From contig JASKMD010000008.1 of the NCBI GenBank assembly GCA_030144725.1, positions 14,794,836 to 14,858,835 on the forward strand: a stretch of DNA of 64,000 nucleotides. The letters run 5' to 3'. The translations under genes and the position numbers were made by a program. Source of the stretch: Haematococcus lacustris (taxonomy: Eukaryota > Chlorophyta > Chlorophyceae > Chlamydomonadales > Haematococcaceae). A model generated the notes under the pieces. It worked only from the letters and a program-made list of their open reading frames with translations, was not told the origin of the DNA and did not search any database. Below, one piece after another: positions 29,827 through 39,565 of this stretch (within the stretch, counting starts at the first letter, position 1; each line of letters opens with the position of its first letter).

Positions 29827-32800
29827 ATGGAGGCCGATGGCAACCCAACCGATGCGGACGACATCAGTCGCGCTATCAGCGACATTAACGCAGCAGCGCA
29901 GCGGTTGCAGGCACGCTTACGAGCCCATCGCAGCCATGAGGAGGGTCTAAAGGTGGGCAGCACACCTTAGTTATCGTCACCCGGCTGAGAGTCACAGTCT
30001 GACTCGTAGTCAGAGCCACTGTCAGGCTCTGGGTCAGAGCCACAACCTGATCCTGGCTCAGAGCCACAGTCCCAGCAACCCCAACCTACAGTCTGCACCT
30101 TACCCGCCACCCGCGGCCCACTGCCGATTCAGGCTGCCAGTGACAGGCTTGCCGCTCAAGAGCAGCAGCTAGCACAAAGGCAAAAGGATCTCCAGGCGCT
30201 GCAAGAGAGTGTAAATGAGCAGGTACTACAGGCAATCACTGCTAGATGACTGCTCACCTGTGCACCCCAACAGCTTCACTGGGGTGCATCTTGCCCGCAG
30301 TACCAGCTAATGTTGGCTGTGCACGAAGAGCTCAAAACTCAGTGAGTGCTGTGGCTGCATTGCATAGATCATGCAGGGTGAAGGAGGTTAGTGTGGTGGC
30401 ATGTTGCAAATGGAGCGCGCAGGAAGAGGGACATGTATACTCCCATACTGGTTGCAGGTTATCACAGTTGGCAAAAGGCGAGCCCAAGCCAGAACCAGCA
30501 ACAGAGCAGCAGCATGCACAGGAGGCTGGGGCAGAGCAGCAGCATGGCAAGCAGCGGTGTGAAGCAAGGCAGCCCAATAAGATGCCGGACCAGCCACTAC
30601 AGTCAGCCATCAGCACTACACCCAGCCTCTGTCACCTTGCCTGTCCTACTGCTGAGCCAGGCCCAAGCGACCCTGCACCAGCTGACAGCATGGGCCCCAC
30701 GTCCTCCGGCGCACCCGCAAGCCTGCCATGCGCTGCCGCTGAGCTGGCTGCCTCCGCCCCAGAGCTGCTGCTACTGCTGCACAGCCTGGAGCCCTGGACC
30801 TCAGCCCTTGCACCACGGCCAGGAAGGGCACACACAGCTGGGGCGGGCGCAGGCAGCACGGCGGCACCTGAGCCCAGTGCGGAGGCAGGGGTCGGCAGCA
30901 AGGGTGGGACAGAGGTGCGAGCCACTGACCCTGCGGGAGGTCCGGGGTTCAAATCCGGCTGCCCTGGACCCAGCCTGAGCGCCGACGCTATAGTGCAGCG
31001 CTTGCTGCTGGCCACTCTGGCTGTGGCTGAGAGCATGGCGTCCCAGCCCTCCCTGGCGCCCGCCACGCCTGCCTACAGCCCAGGTCTGCAGCCCAGCTCC
31101 TGGCCCCCCAGATCCTGGCAGCTGCAAGCCACCCCAGCCCAGGCCCCTCCCTTGAGGTCCGCGCTTGTGTCCCCTAGCGGCCTGCTTGTGGCTGAGCTGC
31201 GGCCATCTACTAAGGCGGAGAGGGCGCTGGGTCGGGCTGAGGCAGTCAAGGGCAAGGGCGTTGGGCCCCTCTGGCTCTCACAGGACTGGTCGCTAGGTGG
31301 CAAGCAGGGCCTGGTCGGGCAGTGCTGGGGTGGTGCAGGCAGTGCTCCCGCAGCTGGGCAGTGCAGCTGGGACGGGCCACCTGCCCCCCCTCCGCCCTCC
31401 ACTGAGCCGCCCTGTCCTGTGTCCTTCACATCTGCTGGCCCTGCTGCTGGTTGGAGAGGAGGGGCCAGGGGCGGGGGGGCTGGAGTGCAGGCCAAGCCCC
31501 AGAAACATGGGGTTCAGCGGACAGGCATGTGGAATGGCCGGGGGGCCAGCCCTACGGCACGCAAGCGAAGGGAACAAGCTCATGCCTCAGGCCGCTTTAC
31601 CTGGAGGAGGGATGCGGCAGCAAACAGGGAGCAGCTAGGGCAAGGGCATGAGCAAGGACAGCAGCAGGGTCAGGAACAGGGGCATGAGAAGGTGCAGGGT
31701 CTGGAGCAGGGGCATGGTCAGCAGCGGAGCCAGGAGCGGGAGCAGCAGCAGGAGCAGGGGCAAAGGCAGGAGCAAGAGCAGGCACAGGAGCCAAGGCAAG
31801 AGCAAGGGCAGGAGCAAGAGCTGTACCCTGGACAAGGGCAGCAGCATAGACAATGGCAAGGGCAGGAGCAAGGGCATGGTCAGGAGCAAGGGCGTGGTCA
31901 GGAGCAAGGGCAGAAGCAAGGGCAAGGGCAGGAGCAAGCACAGCAGCAAGGGAAAGGGCACGGGCAGCAGCCATCAGGGCAGCAGCAAGGGCTGGGTATC
32001 TGCGTCATGGGCAGCCGAAGTGCAGGACATGCCTCGCAAGAAGCCACCGACCAACATTCAGGCGTGCCGGCTCTTTTGCCAGCCAGGGATGCCATCCAGG
32101 TGACAGTGGGGGAGCCAGCAGATCACCAGCAGCCAGGGACTAGGCCCGCTTGCATCCCTGAGCCTGCTCAGACTGGCCCCTCCCTCCCTCTGGCGCCCAG
32201 CAGACACATGGCGAGCTCCACACGCCCAGTAGGCAGCCATGCAGGCACTGCTACAGACTCCACCCCGGATGCTGGGCAGACACACAGCTTGCCAGGGTGC
32301 AGCACTGCCAGCCAGCAGGGGCGGCCAAGGGAGGGAGCGTGTGCGACGGTGTGTGAAGCAGGAGATGCCTGCCAGGTTCGCAGCCCCCTCCCCCCAGCTG
32401 GGTGTGGTGCAGTGCATGCCAACCACCACCTGAAACAACACGATGGCGTGGACCTACCCGTGGCTGCGGCTGGCCATGGGGTGATCAGGGAGTGGAAGCG
32501 CAGGCGGTGCCAGGCAGCCTCACACCACGCTCTTCATGCTGAGCCCTGTACAGCATCTACCAGCCAGCCACCCTGCCAGCCAGCCACAGGCCCTGGCCCT
32601 CCCACTGCAATGCCAACCGCAGTGGCTGCTTCTACTGCTGGTGACGCTGACGCTGCCACTGCCAGCATTCACAGTTCCACCGGGGCTGTGGATCAGGCTC
32701 CCGGCCTCCAGCCAGATGTCGCCCCTGCCCTAGGACCTGGGCAGGGCCCCCATGCCGCCCCGGCCCCTGCAGGCCCCATGCACCGTAAGTGGCCGGGTGG

Positions 32801-32870
32801 GGTCATCCAGCTGCAGCCAAACAGCACCCTGCTCACAAATCCTGGGGCCAACGTGTGCCTGAGCAACTAA
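29827..32870 (+). CDS. Hypothetical protein, N-terminal coiled coil and Q/G-rich domain, 4 exons, 908 aa
   Basis: Exons: 29827-29952, 30076-30222, 30301-30341, 30458-32870. Phases are consistent (0, 0, 2). The start is MEADGNPTDADDISRAISDI. Exons 1-3 encode a heptad-rich coiled coil (AAAQRLQARLRAHRS; ASDRLAAQEQQLAQRQKDLQ; YQLMLAVHEELKTQLSQLA). The large last exon is Pro/Ala/Ser-rich and contains a Gln/Gly-rich repeat (units such as GQEQGHGQEQGRGQEQG, about residues 500-615). A basic patch (ARKRREQ) precedes that repeat. I do not recognise a domain. The last exon is open for 2.4 kb with no stop in GC-rich low-complexity DNA, so its full use as coding sequence is likely but not proven. Alternative acceptors near 30468 would change only a few residues. 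Confidence 0.6.
31620..31985 (+). repeat. GGGCA/GGAGCA-rich coding minisatellite
   Basis: Degenerate GGGCAGGAGCAA units encode the Q/G/E-rich part of the 908-aa protein. Substitutions between units preserve the frame, which supports coding use. Confidence 0.6.
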
Positions 32871-33380
32871 GACCCCACACGACCACACACTAGGGGGATG
32901 ATTTTGTCAGAGCGGGCAAGCTTCCTATGCACCGTTAGGCACCTTCCACTTTCATTGTTGCCTGACCCTGTGATGGAGTAATAGTCTACACTTGGGGTGA
33001 CACACATTTATTGGTCCCAGCTTAGGGTTAGGGTAATGGTTAGTCCTAACATGAGAATAGATCAGGATTAGGGTTAGGTGATTCTGCTGTACTTCAATCA
33101 GCAATGGGCTGTTGCTGCTGTGCATTTGGCATGCAGTCTCGCAGCTGCTTGTGGCAGTCAGTATGCGTCATATCCAGTGCAGCAGGTGGTTCACCTCACC
33201 TGCGGGAGACCTTTAGCCTGCAGGCCTTGTGGAGTGCTCATGACACAGCTTGTCCTCACACTGTTGTAGGCCGCTCACTGCTGAGCTGTATCAAGTCCTC
33301 ACTGCTGAGCTGATGTGGCTGGTGCCCTGCTCATCCACCAGCACCAACATGCCCTGCCACTGGCCTGTGGGGTGCAAGCA
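32871..33380. other. Intergenic stretch with an interstitial TTAGGG-like patch
   Basis: It includes GCTTAGGGTTAGGGTAATGG at about 33020 and GATTAGGGTTAGGTG at 33066, short telomere-like motifs. No further gene was recognised. Confidence 0.4.
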
Positions 33381-33836
33381 ATGAGAACAACGACTTGTGT
33401 GTCTACTTTGCCTGCTTTGACAGGCTTGGGTAGCCAGTACAGCAACAGCAGCAGGCTGGGAGCTGCGCCCAGCCCATCTGTGCACAACGGCACGCATAGA
33501 CCGCCTGGAGGGAAGCTTGCGCGTCGCTTCAGCAAGCCATCTCAAAACCTGGCTAGGTCACCGACAGCCGGTCACGGCAAGGGCGTTCGCCACGAGCCAC
33601 ATCGGCCACTGAACGAGAGCTCCCGCTCTGAGGCTGCGCCACAACCTGGTGCCCACTCCGCCCGACCCGGCAAGCCCAAGTTGACAGTCCGTCGCCTGGG
33701 CGCGCAGCAGGCCGCGGGGCTGCAGCCTAAGCCGACGTGGGTGCAGGGCGAAGAGGAGGCTGACGAGCGCAGCCTGCGAGACCTGGTGGCGCAGTTCCGG
33801 CGAGAGGAGCAGGCCCAAGCAGGCGAGCCGGAGTAG
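33381..33836 (+). CDS. Hypothetical basic protein or 3'-terminal exon
   Basis: A frame of about 150 codons from ATG 33381 (MRTTTCVST) to TAG at 33836. From about residue 20 it is basic and Pro/Ser-rich, with PGGKLARRFSKPSQNLARSP and PGKPKLTVRRLGAQQ, and it ends with an acidic helix (GEEEADERSLRDLVAQFRREE). CAG at 33425-33427 and nearby could be an acceptor, so the real gene may have upstream exons. The charged, non-repetitive C-terminus favours a genuine coding exon. No family recognised. Confidence 0.4.
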   Translation: MRTTTCVSTLPALTGLGSQYSNSSRLGAAPSPSVHNGTHRPPGGKLARRFSKPSQNLARSPTAGHGKGVRHEPHRPLNESSRSEAAPQPGAHSARPGKPKLTVRRLGAQQAAGLQPKPTWVQGEEEADERSLRDLVAQFRREEQAQAGEPE

Positions 33837-34500
33837 AGTAAAGTTGACACCGCGCGGCACGATGGGGGCGAGATATGATGGGTTGAGTCCACGATTTCGG
33901 CGACAGACGAACTTGGGAGGGGCTCAGCATGATTTTGGAGAGGGAGGACACTACACGGAGGACACAGTGCCAAACGACACGGTGCCCCATGATTGGGAAC
34001 TAGGACCAGAAGCTTGCTACGACAACATGCTTGCGCCCTTGCACATGACGATGTTACTCCGTATGAAACAACGCTGGGCCTCCAGTGCTAGGCCCTCAGT
34101 GCTGAGCCTCATCGCTGGGATACCAGTGATAAGGCCTCAGCGATGGGATGCCAGTGCTAATCAACACATGATTCCGAAGTGACCTTGCCGCTCGCCGGCT
34201 GCGCTTCTATTAAGGATCCGCACGGCGTTGAAACGGGCTTGTAAACCGCTACATTTCACGTGGAAGCGTCACCCTGCTGGTAAGCCCTTGCGAGCGATGC
34301 GCACTTGTCAGGGCTCAGCTGGCTCCCTGGCAGGAAATTTGCATTGAGCACTCCAGCTGTCCTGGCAACAACTGCCTAGCTCTATACCTGCCTTGATCAC
34401 CCTCATGAGAGGGTCGATGTCGGAAAGCTCAGCTGTGTTTCACAAATTGCAGTCTGACAAGAGCCAATTAAGCTAGGAAGGCACCTGGCCCAACGTCCTA
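33837..34500. other. Gene-free stretch before a CACTA-like element
   Basis: A small direct repeat (CAGTGCTAGGCCTCAG-type) lies at 34080-34160. Otherwise unassigned. Confidence 0.3.
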
Positions 34501-35330
34501 CACTAGGGCCTCCATTTGACTCGGACCACTAAGGACCACTAGGGATCAATAGCGGGACCACTCAAACTTTGGTTATGGGGCTGTGTGGAGTATACCCAAT
34601 GCACATGGACATGGTGCATGAGTGCCTACCACCTACACTATTGCCTGACCCCTGAGGGCTATAGTCTAGAGTTGGCATGACAAACATGCACTCACGTATG
34701 CTGATGACAGCCCAAATAGGGGGGGGGGGGGCACACATTACTGTGCCACTGCAGGCTGCTGCTGCTGCCGGGCCTTGGGTGGCCGGTCTCGCACCCGCTT
34801 GTAGCCCAGGCCTGGGTACTCCTTGCCCTTGGCTGGCAGAGCTGACAGAGCTGGCAGGGTACCCCTAATGCGCTGCATTTTCAACGCTGCATTGCAGTCC
34901 CTGTCCAGCCACCTGCCTGGCTGTGGTGCTGGCTTGGCTTTAGCAGCCTTGCCCTTGGCCTTGCCTTTGCCCTTGATGGGCTGGGTGGGCTCAGCTGCCT
35001 GCTTAGCCTTGGTGCGCTTGCTGCGCTGGGCTAGTGGGGGGATGCTGGGCCCAGGCTGTGAGGCTGCTTGCTGTGTGGCTGCATGGCTGCTGCATGGGGC
35101 CTGTTGGGGCTTGCGTGGGACCGGGGAACCACATCAGGCCCTGCACTGGCTGGTCACGCTGCTGGCTCGAGGGTGGGGCGCAGTTGGCGGTGTTCCACCT
35201 GCCCCGCTGGGGGCTTCCAGTCTGCAGGCCCCGTGGCCCCCGAAGTTGCAAGCTGACAAGAGCCTCATAAGCATCAAGCTGTTAGTTTTAATGGGGTGCC
35301 TAGTGGTTTAGGAGTAATGTGCCACCGGTG
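34501..35330 (-). mobile_element. CACTA-ended element with Fanzor/TnpB-like C-terminal fragment F1
   Basis: It starts CACTAGGGCCTCCATTTGAC and continues to GCGGGACCACTCAAAC (34566). The inverted form of this end occurs at 57303-57369. On the minus strand, 35250-34740 encodes DQPVQGLMW, a Lys/Pro/Ala linker, PAPQPGRWLDRDCNAALKM, then LPAKGKEYPGLGYKRVRDRP. DRDCNAALKM matches the RuvC-III signature DRDxNAAxN of TnpB/Fanzor nucleases, and GLMW sits where their zinc-ribbon RGL..C segment lies. The N-terminal WED/REC and RuvC-I/II parts are absent, so this is a non-functional 3' fragment. The far end of this copy is not defined. Confidence 0.6.
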
Positions 35331-35459
35331 TGGGGTTTGTGATCATCAAGGGTTTGTAGTCATCAAGTTTGAAGTCATCAAGGGTGCGACGGAAGACCCT
35401 ACATTTGGAATGTAGCTGAGTGAGGTTACCCACAGTCAAAGATGCTGTTCCATGCCGAA

Positions 35460-36480
35460 TGAGTGATGTCTAGCTGATAAGAGCCAACAGAGGGCCTGAC
35501 ACTGTGTTGCGCACACTGGCAGCATACCTAAGGAAGTTGAGCATGCGCACTTGCACTGGGTTGCTGAGCCTCCGGCCTTGCTGTAGGATAGCAATGCCCC
35601 ACGTCTGGCAAGGGAACCTGCCTACCTGCTGACAACTACACTAACACACTTGCACACTTGCAAGCATGACCCATGGCAAGGAACATGCCTGCATGCATGT
35701 GGGTGGCGGTGCTGGGGTTGAAGTCCATGCCTAGGTTCTCAAACCCCCTCACAACATGCAGGGTCCCAAGCTTGTAGCCTACGATGGGAGCAGCTGGCTG
35801 TGTGTTGCCATTGAATACCATCACTGCCGACTTGTCCACATCGATTGTGAGGTGCCCTCTATTTGCACAGCCCTACTTTAGGCACACGAGGCACACCAGC
35901 CTCTGTTGCCCATGGGCTGAGGTCCTCACTAGGCTCAGGTCATCAGCATACATGAAGTGTGTGACAGGTGTGCCTTGCACCCTCACAGCCTTGGTAGGGT
36001 AAGGAACTCACGACTAATGTCATTTGTATACAGGGCAAACAGGAGGGGGCTCAGGGGCATCCTACTTAACGCTTTTGTTAAGGCTCACAAGAGTGGTGTT
36101 GTTGGGCCTGTCCACCAGCACACAGCTGTCATCCCTGTATAGGTCCTCTAGACAGGCACGCAAGGGTTGAGGCACTATGACAGGTGTTCCCACAGCCCAA
36201 GCCATGGGATGTGGTCACAGGCCTGCCTAAAGTTGTACTGCAGCAAAGAGCTTGGCATCAGGGTTGGCTTTCTATAGACAAGGGTGCATTTGACGGAGAA
36301 TAAACATGGGATGTGGGGTGCTATGGCCTAGGAAAAAACTAGAGTACCCAGGCGGTAGGGCATCGTGAGTCGTGCGCATGTGAACACATGGCGCAGGGTG
36401 TTAGCATTCACTTGGTACAAAACACGCTCAGAGCCAACATTATGTAGGTGCTGAACTCATGGGTTTGCGTCGCAACGTTG
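35460..36480 (-). pseudogene. Decayed non-LTR reverse transcriptase
   Basis: Minus-strand reading across frames gives DHIPWLGLWEHL (near 36200), MPLSPLLFALYTNDI (36013-36055), FMYADDLSLVRTSAHGQQ (35900-35955), VDKSAVMVFN (35800-35840), FENLGMDF and QGRRLSNPVQVRMLNFLRYA (about 35520-35600). These are RT palm and thumb motifs in the correct order, with YADD the catalytic box. Several stops and frameshifts interrupt them. No endonuclease domain or 3' tail was identified. Confidence 0.75.
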
Positions 36481-36792
36481 AGTTCCAAACCAGCTGTTGC
36501 AGCATGCGGAATACACTAGGCTCAGCTGTCTGCCCATGGAGGCTCTTGTAAATATTGTTTTCTTGTTTTGATGCGAGCCTCCAGCACAGGTAGTTTCTGC
36601 GTCAGCAATTTGTTCATGGTGCGCCATCATGTTCCTTACCTCAGCTTGCATCATGTGTGCCTAGAGTGGCATGCTTCTGACTTCTGCCGCTGGCTCTGAC
36701 CATGGTCCATGCTTCATGCTCCCTCATGTACTGACCTACCGTGAGTGCAACCTTGATCAAGTAGGACATGTGCTTGCTGCTTGGGTTATAGG

Positions 36793-38940
36793 ATGGACCA
36801 GAGAATCACAGTGAATGTTGTGGACGCCAGTGGCAACAGCACGACCCTTACCGCCACGCCCCCTGTCAATACGAGCTCATTCATCAAGACGCTTGTACTT
36901 GGCCATGGCGCCGGTATCCTGGTGAAAGGGCAGAACGAGATGGTCCTGGACGAGACATTGCCAGCTGGGACCTACAACTGGCGTGTGACAGGTGCATCTG
37001 CAGCGATAGAGGCTGTGTGCTCTACCCGACAGCTCACGTATTACACACCATGCTTCCTTCCAGCTGATTGACGCACATGATTGTGTTGTGCCAGAAGCTT
37101 GCTGGGCTGTGCTCAGGACACTGTCCAGAATGTTTATAAGTGGCACGGCACACAAGGGAGCACGCTGACAAGGACAGTGTGTTCATAAGTGATGTTGCGT
37201 CACATGAGCAACACATGCGCAGCAACAGCGTTAGCCACGGCATGTGCATGCCCAGCCCTCCGGTATGTGTGTGATGCAAGAAGGCACTGAGTGTTTTGAT
37301 TTGTAATGGGAGTGTTATTAGCAGCTGGACACACTCATGTTCATCTTATGAGGTGCAAACATAGGTCAAGGTACGAATGTGGTACTGACCTCAAATGAGC
37401 ATGCAATGATGCGGACAGCTGATGTAACTTTGCATGTTGATTGCAGTATGTTGCCTTGTAACGAGTGCGTGTGCAACACGTGTCATGTCCTTGTTCTTGC
37501 AGCAGTGGCTCAGGCAGCAGAGGCTCAGGCGGCTTTGATAACCCATGAAGCGCATATGGCAGGTGGGTGGATTAAATGCAGAGAGGAGTGCAATGCCACT
37601 TGGCATGCAAAAGTGGGCAGCATATGCTGTGTTGATAAGGAGGTTTCATTGGCACAACAATGTGCATGTGACAGCAGAGCTTTTCCTTATGACAATTGCA
37701 TGCGATGCATGTGCCGTGCCTATGTTTTTGCAGCTGCGGCTACCCAACAGGCGCGTGTGACAGGTGGGTGGGATGTATGGGAAGATGTGGAGAGGGGAGT
37801 AGTAATATCTGCTCACATTGTTCACACTGGTAGATTCATCTCAGCCTTGCTTGCCTGCAAAGCAAAGCCCTTGTGAACAGCGGTGTTCTTGTGCACTTAC
37901 GTACAGAGCTTCTGGAGAAAGTCGACAAGCAATTGGGGTTGATGAGATTTGTGCTGCCCGTTCTGATGGCCAACGTCAAGAGGGAGCTGGGTCCACCCTC
38001 CATTGCATCACGTGGAAGCAACGCGTCCTTCAAGGAAAGCCTTGTACAGTTCTACGGCATGACTAGCGAGGAAGGCAAGGTACGCTGTGTTGTTAGGTCG
38101 CCAAGTGCGGTGCTTGACCATGCTGGCATACTATAACTGCTGATAGGAGCTCAGTAGACTCCTTTGCACCTTACACATACCCTGCAACGCACGGAGCAAG
38201 TGACAGGCAAAGGGGGCTGCACCTTTCCCTGATACGTGACAAGGATAGGCTGAAGCACTACTGAGCCTTGGAGCAGGTGCAACAACTACTTGGGCTTGGG
38301 CTGTCTGGGCTGCTTGGGTTTGGGCTGTTTGGGCTCATCTGCGCCCTTGCGCTTCTTGCCCTTCATCGCGCTTTGTAGTAGACGGCACATGGCGACTCTC
38401 TCGACTCTCACGACTCTCACTCGCGCAGTTGGGCATCACCGTGCGTGCGTGTTTGAATTGGTTGAGCCAGCTAGAAGTAAATAAAGTAAATGAATGTGGA
38501 TGGTTGTGTTGGAAACAATGCTGCCCTGCAGCTGCGTTGTATGGTGCTAAACGAGCTGCTGCCCATGGAGTTTGTTTGCGCTGGGCACCTGGTGGCATGC
38601 ACGCACAAGGTAGGCGGCAGTTCCAGTACTGTTTTTCATGAGTCAAAAAGAGCTGCAGGACATTGACAGCTCAATCTTCACACAGGCATAGCTTGCTCTC
38701 ATATTGTTCGCAGGAATATGCTAAAGTCATGGTAGGTTTTCGTCACATCTCTGACCCAAGGAACGGGCTACTGTGGAACAGCGCCATTGAGGAAGCGTAT
38801 GAGCTACAGAAGATCTGCTTCTCTTTCGTCCGCGCATGCATCTTTAGATTGCATGTGGTGGACAAGCAGCTCATGCATGTCAAGCTCGGAGACTGCGGCA
38901 AAGACAAGTAGGTTCGTGTGTGTGTGTGTGCGTGCGTGTG

Positions 38941-38971
<31 letters not shown>

Positions 38972-39565
38972 ATATGTGCGTGCATATGTGCATGCATATG
39001 TGCATGCATATGTGCGTGCGTGCATGCATATGTGCATGCATATGTGCATATGTGCGTATGTGTGTACATGAGCCTACATGCCAAGCTGGGCTTAAGTCAA
39101 TTGAACCCGTCACATGAGGCTGACTCCATGAAATTGTTGTATTGCAGGACCAACAGTGTTTTCAAGACCCTTATGGGAAGCAGGGCATTTGGTGAGCTGC
39201 ACAACACTGACATGGACTTCAGGAACCCAATTGGCGTTGGCCCATTGAAGAGCGCGCTTGCATTTCAGGTTGGCAAAGTATAGTGTTTGTACAAACGTTT
39301 ACCAGCTCAAGGGCACACCAGTCAGCTGGCATGCTTGGCGCGGCTTTAGTTGTGCTTTGTTTTGATGAACATGAGGGGCTTGCCTGCATTTCTGAAACAT
39401 CATGCCATCATGCCCTTGCAGGCCATGAATGCGCTGTCCACTCAACATGGCAACTATCCCGACACCTTTAACAGAGACGATCACAACTTTGACATGTCCG
39501 ATGTCGATGGGAAGGACGAGCTCATCCGGGCATGGCTCAATGACAGCTCCCTTGTCCCCCATTAG
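36793..39565 (+). CDS. HNH-nuclease-like protein, 8 exons, 345 aa
   Basis: Exons: 36793-36991, 37503-37562, 37734-37763 (30-nt), 37868-38079, 38532-38609, 38714-38907, 39148-39268, 39422-39565. All phases agree. The N-terminal 66 residues are beta-rich (MDQRITVNVVDASGNSTTLT). Exon 4 is helical (LEKVDKQLGLMRFVLPVLMA). Exons 5-6 form LRCMVLNELLPMEFVCAGHL and then GFRHISDPRNGLLWNSAIEE. This matches the HNH_2-type layout (C.htg..l..aH ... DPRNGLLL), with His in CAGHL and Asn in PRNGL. The position usually occupied by the third His reads IEEAYE, so nuclease activity is doubtful. The C-terminal exon is acidic. Its stop TAG lies in a transposon terminus (CATTAGGG, 39560). A tag-like acceptor just before the ATG leaves an upstream exon possible. 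Function unknown. Confidence 0.75.
38912..39069. repeat. (TGCG)n and TGCATATG-type microsatellite in intron 6
   Basis: Alternating purine-pyrimidine tract (GTGTGTGCGTGCG then GTGCATGCATATG), located immediately after the exon 6 donor of the HNH-like gene. Z-DNA-prone composition. Confidence 0.9.

Noticed and set aside
30632..31495. Minus-strand frames opposite the 908-aa protein
   Set aside because: GC-rich shadow frames with no splice-consistent partner exons. The plus-strand chain has matching phases.
33020..33080. Chromosome end signalled by TTAGGGTTAGGG
   Set aside because: Only two or three units, flanked on both sides by complex sequence and genes. Treated as an interstitial patch.
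38743..39117. Cys/Arg/Ala and His/Ala repeat frames
   Set aside because: Translations of the TGCG/TGCATATG microsatellite in an intron of the HNH-like gene.
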